NCBI GenBank assembly: GCA_965248915.1
Contig: OZ252216.1
Span: 806,001 to 870,000 of the forward strand
Reading direction: 5' to 3'
DNA: 64,000 nucleotides
Origin: CBDFLA01 sp965248915
GTDB lineage: Bacteria; Pseudomonadota; Alphaproteobacteria; M2410
Shown here piece by piece: positions 26,357 through 35,486 of this stretch (within the stretch, counting starts at the first letter, position 1; each line of letters opens with the position of its first letter). The notes under the pieces were generated by a model, which made no database searches, was not told the DNA's origin, and saw only the letters and a program-made list of their open reading frames with translations. A program made the position numbers and the translations under genes.

Positions 26357-27586
26357 ATGGATTTCAACGACACACAGGAAGAAGCTGTGTTCCGCATGGA
26401 AGTGCAGGAGTTCTTAAAGGCAAATGTCAAGCCCGCGAGCAGCCGGACATCGGGGACGGAAGTCGCGAATGAAGAAGAAGCGCTGAAAGAAGCAAAAGCT
26501 TGGCAATCGAAGAAAGCTGAAGCTGGCTTTGCGCAAATCACCTGGCGGAAAGAGTGGGGAGGTCGTGGTGGCAGCCCAATTCAACAAGTGATCTACAACC
26601 AAGAAGAAGTAAAATACGACACTCCGCGCGGGTTCTTCGATATTGGCCTTGGCATGTGTGTGCCGACGGTAATGACTTACGCGGACGCCGAAACGTGCAA
26701 GCGGGTTGTCGGTCCAGCCTTGAAAGGCGAAGAGATTTGGTGCCAGCTCTTTTCCGAGCCTTCAGCTGGATCAGACGTTGCCGGTCTTCGCACCAAAGCC
26801 GAACGAGACGGCGATGACTGGGTTATCAATGGCCAAAAGGTGTGGACGTCTGGAGCCCACTATTCAGACTTCGGGATTATCGTGGTTCGCACCGACCCAG
26901 AAGTGCCAAAGCACAAAGGTCTCACCATGTTTTGGCTCGACATGAAATCTCCAGGCATTGAGGTGCGCCCTCTCGTTCAAATGTCGGGCGCTTCAAATTT
27001 CAATGAAGTTTATTTCACCGATGTGCGCATTCCTGACAGTCAACGCCTCGGCGAAGTAGGGGAAGGTTGGAAAGTTGCATTGACCACGCTCATGCATGAA
27101 CGCCTGGCGGTTGGTCAAGTTGGTGGTCCTGGACATCGCGAACTCCTCGATCTCGCAAAGTCAATTGAGTTGGAAGATGGCCCTGCCATTGAAAACGCTT
27201 CCGTGCGCGAGAAGATCGCTGATTGGTTCGTCCAAGCCGAAGGTCTAAAGTATACCCGCTACAGGACCATTACCGCCTTATCACGCGGCGGCACGCCGGG
27301 ACCGGAAAACTCGATCACAAAAGTCGTCTCAGCCAAGAAACTGCAAGACGTGACATCATTTGCCATGGATCTCGAAGACATGGGCGGCATCATGTCAGAC
27401 CCAAAGGACGTGCCGCAAGACGCCGCCTTCCAACAAGGTTACTTCTGGGCGCCTGGGATAAGGATTGCCGGTGGAACTGACGAGATCTTGCGCAACATTA
27501 TCGCCGAACGCGTTCTTGGCCTTCCTCAAGATCTGCGTGTTGACAAGAAGGTTCCGTTTTCGGATCTCGTCAAAGGTAAAACTTGA
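26357..27586 (+). CDS. Acyl-CoA dehydrogenase (long-form subunit of a pair)
   Basis: 409 residues with the complete ACAD fold. Flavin-binding segments are WCQLFSEPSAGSDVAGL and DWVINGQKVWTSGAH. The C-terminal IRIAGGTDEILRNIIAERVLGLP replaces the usual IHGG signature. It has a good ribosome site (AGAGGAAACGAAATC before the ATG). The pair of adjacent, unlike ACAD genes suggests a heteromeric enzyme acting on a bulky acyl-CoA; the substrate cannot be read from sequence. Regulation by the upstream MarR gene is likely. It ends 14 bp before the stop of the convergent pcp gene. Confidence 0.93.
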   Translation: MDFNDTQEEAVFRMEVQEFLKANVKPASSRTSGTEVANEEEALKEAKAWQSKKAEAGFAQITWRKEWGGRGGSPIQQVIYNQEEVKYDTPRGFFDIGLGMCVPTVMTYADAETCKRVVGPALKGEEIWCQLFSEPSAGSDVAGLRTKAERDGDDWVINGQKVWTSGAHYSDFGIIVVRTDPEVPKHKGLTMFWLDMKSPGIEVRPLVQMSGASNFNEVYFTDVRIPDSQRLGEVGEGWKVALTTLMHERLAVGQVGGPGHRELLDLAKSIELEDGPAIENASVREKIADWFVQAEGLKYTRYRTITALSRGGTPGPENSITKVVSAKKLQDVTSFAMDLEDMGGIMSDPKDVPQDAAFQQGYFWAPGIRIAGGTDEILRNIIAERVLGLPQDLRVDKKVPFSDLVKGKT

Positions 27587-27600
27587 TCCATCCGACATCG

Positions 27601-28257
27601 TTAGGCGTGGCTTGCGACCCGTTTCAATATCGCGGCCACGCCTCTAAACAAGTCTCCCTGATTGAGTGCAAAGAGACCGCCTTCAATGCGGCCTTCTTTT
27701 TCGAGCCTGTCCCGTTGGTCTTTGAGATAGGGGACATGAATAAACCCGGCATGGGAGGGACGAAGCTTCGGTGTCATCGACATGGTCCGAAAAAACAGGT
27801 GATTGCACACATAAGCTCCCGCATCGTCGGAACAGTCGACGGGGAGGTTCAGGCCTTCGAGATCCTGCGAGATCTCCTTCAAAGGCAAGGTCGACGCGTG
27901 TGTCGCCTCGCCACCCGGCTCGATTTGAGCTTCAGTTGGTCGAAAACCGCCATTGTCGGGTAAATCGGCTGACCATTCATTTCGCGCGACACGCTCAAGT
28001 GTGAAGCCTAGAGCCTTGGCACTCAATCCAAAAGACACGACCGCATCTGGGTTGAAGTCGCGGACCTCTGTTTTAAGATTTTCGAATGAGGCGGCGTACT
28101 CTGTCGGCAGGAGCACGGCGCGCACTTCTGTGAGTGCTGGCAAGTCAATATCACCAGCGTTGATCGCGCCAACCACAACTTCGGTTGGGTTCTCTGGCGC
28201 CGTTGGAAAGGGCGTAAAGCCCGTCACAAGTATGCGCTTGTTAGCGCTCATACCCAA
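27601..28257 (-). CDS. pcp: Pyroglutamyl-peptidase I (C15 cysteine peptidase)
   Basis: 218 residues. The catalytic triad of family C15 is visible: Glu88 in FTLERVARN, Cys151 in GAYVCNHLFF and His174 in AGFIHVPY. The N-terminal ILVTGFTPFPTAPENPT resembles the family GFEPFGG..NPS motif but with Thr/Pro changes. The enzyme removes N-terminal pyroglutamate from peptides in the cytosol. The start codon at 28257 begins MGMSANKR; the internal ATG two codons later (28251) is as good. It lies 6 bp after the phoX-like gene on the same strand, so they may share a transcript. Confidence 0.92.
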   Translation of the reverse strand: MGMSANKRILVTGFTPFPTAPENPTEVVVGAINAGDIDLPALTEVRAVLLPTEYAASFENLKTEVRDFNPDAVVSFGLSAKALGFTLERVARNEWSADLPDNGGFRPTEAQIEPGGEATHASTLPLKEISQDLEGLNLPVDCSDDAGAYVCNHLFFRTMSMTPKLRPSHAGFIHVPYLKDQRDRLEKEGRIEGGLFALNQGDLFRGVAAILKRVASHA

Positions 28258-28263
28258 ACTTCC

Positions 28264-29679
28264 TCAAGCTTGCCGCAAAGAGTTCCAAGGACCGGTAATC
28301 GCCAATGTGAATCCTGGTGATTGGATATTCACAAAGAGCACGGAACCATCAGGTGAGAAACAAGCGCCACAGAATTCTGCGCGGTCTTCATGGGCGTTGC
28401 GGGCAAAATCATAGATCTTGCCTTCTGGTGTGAGACCACGAAGGAATTGATCACCCAATCCATCTTCACACAAGATCAAGTCACCCCAAGGCGAAATTGC
28501 GAGATTGTCACAAAGATCGAGAACGTCCGCCGACGGAGACTCGTAAAGAAGCTCCAGCTTGCCAGGTTGGCTCGCCTCATCGGCACCGCCTTCGTTGGCA
28601 CTTGGCGTGTACTTCCACACCTGTCCGGCTCGTGCGACACCGCCTTGCGTACAATTGAAGTAAATGGAGGCGTCGCCACCTTTGTGCATTCCGTATGCCA
28701 TGCCTTCGCCGCGACAGAAGACGGCGGCCCCGTCTGCATGTCCACGTTGGGCAAGGTCGCCATCTGGTGCTTCGACGTCCTTCAGGTCGATCCAATCAAC
28801 TTCGAATGTCTGTCCTTGGGTAACCAGTTGCGCACTGGGAAAGCCCCAGTCCTTTGGCCAATTGCGCGTGTCGGCTCCTGTCCATCCGCGAATGGCAAGC
28901 GCTTGCAAGCGTCCCCCTTTGCTCAAGTCTTGTCGTTCGTTTGGCAAGAAGCGATAGAACAGCCCATTCATATTATCTTCGGTTAGATACACAATGTCGG
29001 TTTCGAGATCGACCGCCGCAGCCTCATGGGTAAACCGACCCATGTCTTTGAGCGGAACAGCATCAACGGGTTCGGTCGCTGAGATTGGCACCTCAAAAAC
29101 GAAGCCATGGTTTTTGCCCGCATCGTCAGGAGCCGTCACGGCAGATTCTTCACACGAGAGCCAAGATCCCCACGGCGTCGCACCGCCCGCACAATTTCCG
29201 GTCGTGCCCGCAAGGGACAAGAAGTCTTTCTCAAGTTTGCCGTTCTTGAGATCATAGATAACCGTCGTCACGCCACCGGTAAACGGCGTGCCGTCAGGCC
29301 TGTGATCATACAACTGTGCATCGCTCAAATTCGCAGCAAGAGATTCATCCGGACCAAAGGGGCTACCGTCTCTGGTGTTTGGCCAGTTTTCATGGTTGCG
29401 TGTGAGGATGCATTTGTCCGCGCTGTCTGGATGTGCAAAACAAGCCATGCCGTCTGGCCGACCGGGTCGAAAAAAGCCGTCCGACATTTGACCACCCGTT
29501 GATGAAACCAATGTGTAATTGAAGCCTTCGGGAAGGTCGACAATCCGGTTGGGGTCCGGCACAAGTTTGAGACCACTGTTCGCCGTATGCGCACGCACTG
29601 TGCCAATGAGAGGAAGGGCCGCATAACACAAGGTGGCGGCATAAGCTGAGCGCAACATAGTACGACGGGAAATGGACAT
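28264..29679 (-). CDS. PhoX-like (DUF839) phosphatase with Tat signal
   Basis: 471 residues. The N-terminus has a twin-arginine motif (SRRTML) and hydrophobic stretch ending near VRAHTA, so it should be exported folded. The body follows the PhoX/DUF839 pattern: MACFAHPDSADKCILTRNHE, GNCAGGATPWGSWLSCEE and GRFTHEAAAVD are the regions that supply metal ligands in calcium/iron-dependent alkaline phosphatases. It probably releases phosphate from organic phosphoesters in the periplasm. It is divergent from the native dusA start at 29804, and the 124 bp between hold both promoters. No Pho box was recognised. Confidence 0.85.
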   Translation of the reverse strand: MSISRRTMLRSAYAATLCYAALPLIGTVRAHTANSGLKLVPDPNRIVDLPEGFNYTLVSSTGGQMSDGFFRPGRPDGMACFAHPDSADKCILTRNHENWPNTRDGSPFGPDESLAANLSDAQLYDHRPDGTPFTGGVTTVIYDLKNGKLEKDFLSLAGTTGNCAGGATPWGSWLSCEESAVTAPDDAGKNHGFVFEVPISATEPVDAVPLKDMGRFTHEAAAVDLETDIVYLTEDNMNGLFYRFLPNERQDLSKGGRLQALAIRGWTGADTRNWPKDWGFPSAQLVTQGQTFEVDWIDLKDVEAPDGDLAQRGHADGAAVFCRGEGMAYGMHKGGDASIYFNCTQGGVARAGQVWKYTPSANEGGADEASQPGKLELLYESPSADVLDLCDNLAISPWGDLILCEDGLGDQFLRGLTPEGKIYDFARNAHEDRAEFCGACFSPDGSVLFVNIQSPGFTLAITGPWNSLRQA

Positions 29680-29803
29680 TTATGAAAACCCCTTATCACT
29701 GATGACACAAGATCACTATAATAGCTTCCAAAGAAGATCAAAGTGATTGCTTATTGAAGCTTCATATTGCCTGCGTGTGTGGGCTCCTAAAACACTCGAG
29801 TTT

Positions 29804-29917
29804 ATGAGACAACAAAACCTCAGCCGCAAATTCTCCGTAGCCCCGATGATGGATTGGACGGATTATGTATATCGGTCAATTGGTTATGAGGCGATCCGTG
29901 CAATTTCCGTACACTGA
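29804..29917 (+). pseudogene. dusA: Displaced native 5' end of dusA (truncated)
   Basis: An ATG at 29804 opens a 37-codon frame whose first 20 residues are MRQQNLSRKFSVAPMMDWTD, a canonical DusA N-terminus. The frame then runs into unrelated residues and stops at 29915-29917. The intact dusA, 8.66 kb downstream, starts differently but joins the same KFSVAPMMDWTD sequence. This is therefore the original dusA start with its own upstream region, cut off when the island inserted at 29862/29863. Confidence 0.9.
29828..29862 (+). repeat. attL: left 35-bp direct repeat of the dusA island
   Basis: Thirty-five bases beginning AAATTCTCCGTAGCC and ending GGATTGGACGGA are identical to 38490-38524. They encode KFSVAPMMDWTD of DusA. 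Bases on each side differ between the copies, so the repeat has clear edges. The 5' end of dusA is an established integration site for a family of tyrosine integrases. Confidence 0.93.
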
Positions 29918-29977
29918 GGGTAGAAATTTTCGTGTCTTTTGCATGATACCAACTAGCGAAGTTGGGGGAACAATGGA

Positions 29978-30037
29978 TTGAAAATCCACATGTCGGTTCG
30001 GCTCGAAACGGTTCCATTATCGAGGCACATCGTTTCC
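29978..30037 (-). repeat. Diverged 60-bp repeat, left copy
   Basis: About 53 of 60 bases match 35427-35486. On the minus strand both copies can encode a shared peptide, MCLDNGTxSSRTxxWIF, and several differences are at third codon positions. This suggests relics of two related genes. No family is recognised. The surrounding 29918-30431 is AT-rich and holds no intact gene. Confidence 0.6.
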
Positions 30038-30431
30038 TCCCTTGGGCACCACCTATGGCACAGAAATTCAAATACAAATCGCGACATGAGAATTACGCTG
30101 GTGTTTGGTGAATTTGCCTAGGATGCGACAGGAGTGCCAATTCAAGTCGTTTGCATGACTCAGAAAGGAACAGTGTACTGATTATTATGTTGAACTAAAT
30201 GGCTTTTCTCCGTGATAATGCATGCATCAATATCAGCGACATAAAGTGGAGTGGAACTCATTATTATATAAGGTACAATTACTATTAGCGCCGGTTAGTG
30301 TTTCCGGCACCGATTATGTCAACCGCCCAAAATTGATGGGCCTGATGACGATAACGGACACGACGTTCAACAGGGGGAATCCGCGTTTGAGGTATTGGAG
30401 CAAGATCTAACTTGCGGCAATCCAGAGATAG
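30038..30431. other. Gene-free AT-rich stretch of the island
   Basis: No frame here resembles a protein. A short inverted repeat, GCCGG (30291-30295) with CCGGC (30305-30309), is present without a T-run. The bases are clearly richer in A and T than the chromosome around the island, as expected for transferred or decaying DNA. Confidence 0.5.
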
Positions 30432-30780
30432 TCAGAAGGAACAATGAGAACCTCCAGGAGATGGACCTGTCCAACCGGGACTCAGGTCACAGTGGATGTT
30501 ATAGTAATTGACAAAGTCACTGATGGCCTTCTCCAGATGTGATGGGAAGTAGTAGTTATCCAGCTTGATCATGTTCTTCATGGTGCGATGCCAGCGCTCA
30601 ATCTTGTCCTGGGGCATGGGGTGATAGTGTGCGCCCCGGATGTGGTGAACGCCCTTGTCTTCCAAGCAGGTCTTGAGTTCTCCCGAGCCGTAGCAGGCCA
30701 CTATCACCCAGCAATCGAGGTCGATGCTGGACATGGACCCAATCCATATCAGCTTTGGAAGGGGTCAGATCCAGAACCTC
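30432..30780 (-). pseudogene. IS3-family transposase (orfB) remnant 1
   Basis: The minus strand encodes DKGVHHIRGAHYHPM then QDKIERWHRTMKNMIKL and NYYFPSHLEKAISDFVNYYN, the C-terminal part of an rve-type integrase core of IS3-like transposases. The region before it is split between frames (30598-30780) and the usual start and inverted repeats are missing. It is therefore a decayed fragment. No partner orfA was found nearby. Confidence 0.82.
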
Positions 30781-30922
30781 CATTCGCTCATATCCTCTTC
30801 GGTTTTAGAGCATTCGACGACGAGTATCTGGTTGTGATACTATGAATTCATCACTTTAGATTGCGAAAAATTGAAATATGTGTTACAAAATGCAAGTCAA
30901 ACGGACAACTAGGCTGACCGAT

Positions 30923-31594
30923 ATGAAAATCAGGTATTTGCTGGCTTCTTTAGCCATGACCAGTGTGACGCTGTTTGGGGGCTGTTCAGAGAGTGACCAA
31001 GTGGTTGCTGATAAACCCGCGGATCTAAATGGAACCGAAATTCCCCTGAGCGTCGACAAGCTAAAGTTCCCGATGAGTGACCTTAAGCTCATCTATGCGC
31101 AGAAGTTCGAAGTCGAGGAACCCTTTGTTCATGACTGGCAAAGCGAGCCAGCACGATTCCATAAGGGTGTTTTGGTAGTGCTTGAAGCTGATCAAAACTA
31201 CATTCACCCGCGAAACTCTTTAGAGCCAGTACTTTATGCTGGCACCACAACGGTTCAGAAACTCAACAGAGCTCATTTGTCCGGTCGTGTCATCGGGATC
31301 ATTCCTGGCGATGTGTTTCTGGAAGACCTACCAATTTGGTTTGGCGAACCGGCTTTGCCAGAACAGCTCACAGCCGATGACATCGAAAAGCAATTTAATG
31401 CGGCGCGCGATGCGGGCATCACAGCCCTGCCAAAGGCTGCAATCGTTGCAGTAACAGACGAATTCGTGAGATCCGAGAATCTGTCGGCCTATTTGAGAGA
31501 ACATGGCGCTGATGTGGTTCTTCGATATGCGCCCCAGGAAGAGTCTCTCGCCAAATCGTGGCGATTGCCGATTGTCGGCACCGATTTGCAATAG
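30923..31594 (+). CDS. Predicted lipoprotein of unknown function
   Basis: 223 residues from the ATG at 30923; a frame open from 30878 is rejected because MKIRYLLASLAMTSVTLFGGC begins a textbook lipoprotein signal with a lipobox (LFGG before Cys21). The mature part is soluble and acidic, with no recognised domain. It contains GRVIGIIPGDVFLEDLPIWFG and a LPKAAIVAVTDEFV segment. It ends 20 bp before the large hydrolase gene and is probably cotranscribed with it, so the two may act together at the cell surface. It is cargo of the dusA island. Function unknown. Confidence 0.8.
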   Translation: MKIRYLLASLAMTSVTLFGGCSESDQVVADKPADLNGTEIPLSVDKLKFPMSDLKLIYAQKFEVEEPFVHDWQSEPARFHKGVLVVLEADQNYIHPRNSLEPVLYAGTTTVQKLNRAHLSGRVIGIIPGDVFLEDLPIWFGEPALPEQLTADDIEKQFNAARDAGITALPKAAIVAVTDEFVRSENLSAYLREHGADVVLRYAPQEESLAKSWRLPIVGTDLQ

Positions 31595-31614
31595 CCTAAG
31601 AGGGGCACACGCAA

Positions 31615-34600
31615 ATGACAAAAAAAGGTTTTTCGAAAAGTATCGCAGTGTTTTTGGCGCTATCTCTTGGTGGAACAGCAAGCGCTGCGGTGACCAAGAC
31701 GGAGTTGGCCGGTAATCCGCTGGCCGATTACCCACACTTCGAATATGTGAAAGTCATCAATGAAAATGCGGCAGTCAACATTGCCATCGATCCTGGCCGT
31801 TATCCGGGTGTCGTCGGTCAAACCTGCCGTGTTTATGTGGTCAATGCAAAGGGCACCAACCAGTGGACCGCGAGTAATACGCTGAGTGATGTCACACCGG
31901 GCGGTTTTCAAACTGAAACTTTCAGCGCTGGGACAGTCCAAGCCAATACCTTTCAAGTAACCTCGCCGTCGGATCTGAATGGAGATGCAGGTCGTAGCCT
32001 CGGTGTCGGATATGATGTCGTTCTGGATTGCAATCAGGACGGGCTGTTAAACGGCGATGATTACATTGACGGCCCGAACAATGAATCCGGTTTTTATGTG
32101 GTGGATGATTTAACGGCCCTTGGGCCGGAGGCCGTTACGGAAACAGATTACGCTTGGAGCGCCGCCGTACAGGCAACATTTGGGATACCGGCAACAAGAG
32201 CCAGCCAAAATCTTTTCTACCCGACGAATATTACTGACCTTGCATCCTTCCCCGACCCTGTGCCGTTGATTGTGATCAGTCATGGCAATGGGCACTGGTA
32301 TGAAGATTACGATCATATCGGCAACCATCTTGCTTCTCACGGCTACGTCGTCATGAGCCACATGAACAATACAGGGCCAGGTTCATTGTATGCCGCCGAT
32401 ACGACCTTGCAACATACCGATGCTTTGCTTGATCAGCTAGGCGCTGTTGCGGGCGGTATCCTCGCTGGCCGAATTGATACAAACCGAATTGGTTGGATTG
32501 GTCATAGCCGCGGTGCGGAGGGCGTGGTGATCGCCTACGACCATGTCTTTGACGGCATTTATGCGCCCACTCACTTTAATCTCGATTCAATAGACATGAT
32601 AAGCAGCATGCTGCCCACGACTCACAATCCGCCAAATGTCGCAGACCCGCATGGCGCCAACTACCATCTCTGGACGGCGTCCGGCGACTCCGATGTCGCA
32701 GGCAGTGCGACCAGCAGCCAAACTTATCGTCTCCATGACCGGGGAACCGGAAACAAAGCTTCAACGATCGTCCACGGTACCGGCCATGCCTGGTACCATA
32801 ATGGCGGCGGTTTCCCATGGATCACAGGGCTTTGTCAGCTCGATCAAGCCATTACTCATGATATTCTGTTGAGCCACCTGTTTGTTCTCACCCAGCATTT
32901 TATTGAACAAGATATCGCTTCGCTGGATTTCATGACCCGGCAATATGAGAGCTTCAGGCCGCAGGGGGTCCCGACAGGCAATGTTTGTATCCAGGTCAGT
33001 CACGAATACTACGATGGCGCTGCGACCGGGAATGTCATTGTGGACGATTACCAAACGCAACCATTGACAAACCTAAGCAGTTCAGGCGCCGCAGTGATGT
33101 TTAGTGTCACCAATGTCACTGAAGATCGACTGGATGATAACAATTCGGATTTCAGCTGGGACGTTATGAACCCCTCTTCAGACCCTTTTAATGGTGCTAT
33201 CCAGGCGGGGCCTGCCGATACGTCAAGAGGGGTCGTGTTTGATTGGGATGGGACGGACAGTTCTTATGAGTGGACTGTTCCCGTTTCCGACCGCGATTTC
33301 ACATCATCGGATCCAATCCTAGACAATCGCTTTTTGTCATTTCGCGGCGCCCAAGGCACGCGGCATCCCAATACGATTGCTTTCATGGGTGATCTCACAT
33401 TTGACGTAACGCTGGAAGACAATCTTGGAACGACCAGCACAATCAATATTGGAGCATATGGCGGCGGCGGGCTTGAGCAGCCATATGACCGAAGCGGCGG
33501 ATGGCACAACGTAATGGAAACCATTCGAATTCGGTTGAATGATTTTCTCAATAATGGCTCTGGCATCAATCTCGGAAATATCGTCGCGGTCCGACTTGAA
33601 GTCGGTCCGTCTCACGGCGCCAATGAAGGACGCGTTGTTATTGATGACGTGCTCGTGACCGAGGACCGGAGGGTCTATGATGCCGGTTCTAACGGCGATC
33701 CACATCTTCGTACCGTGGACGGTACCAATTACGATTTCCAAAGCGCGGGCGAATTTACACTGCTGCGCGACAGCACGATGGAAATACAGGCCCGGCATAC
33801 GGCTGTCACGACACAAGGAACCATCTGGAACAACCACACCGAGCTGCGCTCCTGCGTGAGCCTAAACACAGCGGTTGCGGCCCGCATGTCGGGACGCCGG
33901 GTGAGCTATCAGCCTGGGCAGGGCGAAGATCCGAGCCCTGATGGTCTAGAATTGAGGATAGACGGACAACTTGTTGATATCAACGCGGTTGGCAGCCAGG
34001 CTTTGGGTGCTTTTGGGCGTGTTTCGAAAGCTGCTTCCGGCAATGGTGTCAAATTCGAGTTTCCAAACGGAACCATTCTCAGAGCAACTCCGCATTTTTG
34101 GAGCTCGAAGCAATTATGGTATCTAAGCTTGAATGTTACCAATACACCGGCGACAGAAGGTGTTCTGGGATTGATTTCCCAGGGTGATTGGTTGCCCAGA
34201 CGTTCTGATGGAACTTCGCTCGGCGGCAAGCCCGCGGGTGAGACAGACCGTTACAAAACGTTGTATGATGATTTTTCCAAATCCTGGCACGTGACAAATG
34301 CGAACTCGCTGTTTGACTATGGTCCCGGCATATCAACCGATGACTTCACGGTTGTTGGCTGGCCGCCGTTACAGGCGCCCTGCGAGATTCCAGAGCAACC
34401 CGAACCACCAGCGGTGACGATAGATGTTGGCGAGGCTGCGAGAATATGCAGACGCGTAGAAGACAAAATTCACCGCCGGAACTGCACTGATGATGTCCAT
34501 GTGACCGGGGACGAGAATTTCGTCAGGGCCTATCTGAATATCGAGCAGGATCGGAAACGCGCAACATTGACAGAAGTTTTCGCGGACAAAAAAGTTTCCA

Positions 34601-34905
34601 GAGTTGACGATAAACGTCAATTTGTAGCGACCGTGAAGAATCCGTTTTCCCGCAAGGCACTGGGATCAGGAAAAGACCGCGATTTAGGCTTGGTTCAATT
34701 CTACCTCAATGGGAAAGTTTATGGCGAGCCGGTGCGTCTGGATGCATTTGGCCGCGCGTCTATTGTTGTTTCCGGGCTGGACACCGGAGAGTACAAAGTC
34801 GGAGCTGAATATCTTTCTGCAAAAGGCAATCGGGCTTACTATCCAAGCACCAGCTTTCAGCTGGATCACGTTGTGGCCAAAGTAGCAACTCAACGTCAGG
34901 AATAA
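31615..34905 (+). CDS. Exported alpha/beta hydrolase with VWD and Ig-like domains
   Basis: 1,096 residues. The signal peptide is cleaved near TASA (residue 24). A dockerin/EF-hand-like loop (DCNQDGLLNGDD) is at 138-149. The alpha/beta-hydrolase domain (about 175-440) has an oxyanion region ISHGNGH (221-227), nucleophile Ser298 in GHSRG, candidate acids in ASGDSD (355-360) and candidate His391 in HGTGH. A beta-sandwich region (about 470-690) precedes a von Willebrand type D-like domain starting at GDPHLRTVDGTNYDF (694-708). The C-terminal Ig-like repeat (about 1000-1087) contains LNGKVYGEPVRLDAFG. The hydrolase part resembles chlorophyllase/PET-hydrolase-like lipases. Secretion or surface display is likely; the substrate is unknown. 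Confidence 0.85.
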   Translation: MTKKGFSKSIAVFLALSLGGTASAAVTKTELAGNPLADYPHFEYVKVINENAAVNIAIDPGRYPGVVGQTCRVYVVNAKGTNQWTASNTLSDVTPGGFQTETFSAGTVQANTFQVTSPSDLNGDAGRSLGVGYDVVLDCNQDGLLNGDDYIDGPNNESGFYVVDDLTALGPEAVTETDYAWSAAVQATFGIPATRASQNLFYPTNITDLASFPDPVPLIVISHGNGHWYEDYDHIGNHLASHGYVVMSHMNNTGPGSLYAADTTLQHTDALLDQLGAVAGGILAGRIDTNRIGWIGHSRGAEGVVIAYDHVFDGIYAPTHFNLDSIDMISSMLPTTHNPPNVADPHGANYHLWTASGDSDVAGSATSSQTYRLHDRGTGNKASTIVHGTGHAWYHNGGGFPWITGLCQLDQAITHDILLSHLFVLTQHFIEQDIASLDFMTRQYESFRPQGVPTGNVCIQVSHEYYDGAATGNVIVDDYQTQPLTNLSSSGAAVMFSVTNVTEDRLDDNNSDFSWDVMNPSSDPFNGAIQAGPADTSRGVVFDWDGTDSSYEWTVPVSDRDFTSSDPILDNRFLSFRGAQGTRHPNTIAFMGDLTFDVTLEDNLGTTSTINIGAYGGGGLEQPYDRSGGWHNVMETIRIRLNDFLNNGSGINLGNIVAVRLEVGPSHGANEGRVVIDDVLVTEDRRVYDAGSNGDPHLRTVDGTNYDFQSAGEFTLLRDSTMEIQARHTAVTTQGTIWNNHTELRSCVSLNTAVAARMSGRRVSYQPGQGEDPSPDGLELRIDGQLVDINAVGSQALGAFGRVSKAASGNGVKFEFPNGTILRATPHFWSSKQLWYLSLNVTNTPATEGVLGLISQGDWLPRRSDGTSLGGKPAGETDRYKTLYDDFSKSWHVTNANSLFDYGPGISTDDFTVVGWPPLQAPCEIPEQPEPPAVTIDVGEAARICRRVEDKIHRRNCTDDVHVTGDENFVRAYLNIEQDRKRATLTEVFADKKVSRVDDKRQFVATVKNPFSRKALGSGKDRDLGLVQFYLNGKVYGEPVRLDAFGRASIVVSGLDTGEYKVGAEYLSAKGNRAYYPSTSFQLDHVVAKVATQRQE

Positions 34906-35069
34906 GTCAGGGCGCTAAAACAGGTCGAACATTTTCGGTGCAAAGCGTGAATGGTCAGGCAATCTAAGGATTGCACTTGCGATCTTTCCTTTAGCGGTCA
35001 GAGCAAAAATTGAACTAGGTGTAAATTCAATTGGCCAATAGAGTGGGGTTGTTGACCTGACCCCAACGA

Positions 35070-35365
35070 GGCAGCCACCTACTATGTAACCACTAAGGAT
35101 TCGATTTGGGGAGGCCGGTATCTTCGTCTCCAGCGCCGGTGGTCTGTACCCCAACGAACTGTGCGGCCGAGCTTTGTTGTAGTGGTTTTCCAGTGCTCGA
35201 TGATGATCTGAGCTTCCTTGAGCGAATAGAGGAGCTTACCGTTGAGCAGCTCATCTCTGAGCTTGCCGTTGAAGCTCTCATTGCATCTGTTCTCCCAGTG
35301 ACTGCCGGGATAGATACGGATTGGCTTGATGCCGACTTTGGTCAGCCAGGTTTGGAAGTTACATA
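35070..35365 (-). pseudogene. IS3-family transposase (orfB) remnant 2
   Basis: The minus strand reads GIKPIRIYPGSHWENRCNES, then FNGKLRDELLNGKLLYSLKE and AQIIIEHWK, followed after a one-base frame change near 35195 by NHYNKARPHSSLGYRPPALE. This is the C-terminal end of an IS407-like orfB. Only the last third remains and it is frameshifted, so it is not functional. Bases 34906-35069, between the hydrolase gene and this remnant, hold no gene. Confidence 0.85.
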
Positions 35366-35426
35366 TGACTTACATTTGTTGCTCGCAAGCAGTTGAATAT
35401 ATTCATAGAAATATGCGACCCGCGCT

Positions 35427-35486
35427 TTGAAAATCCACGTGTTGGTCCGACTCGAAAAGGTTCCATTATCAAGGCACATCGATTCC
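35427..35486 (-). repeat. Diverged 60-bp repeat, right copy
   Basis: This copy matches 29978-30037 at about 53 of 60 positions. On the minus strand it lies in a frame reading GLPTVIGAESMCLDNGTFSS and RTNTWIFKARVAYFYEYIQL, slightly longer than in the left copy. The family is not recognised. Confidence 0.6.
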
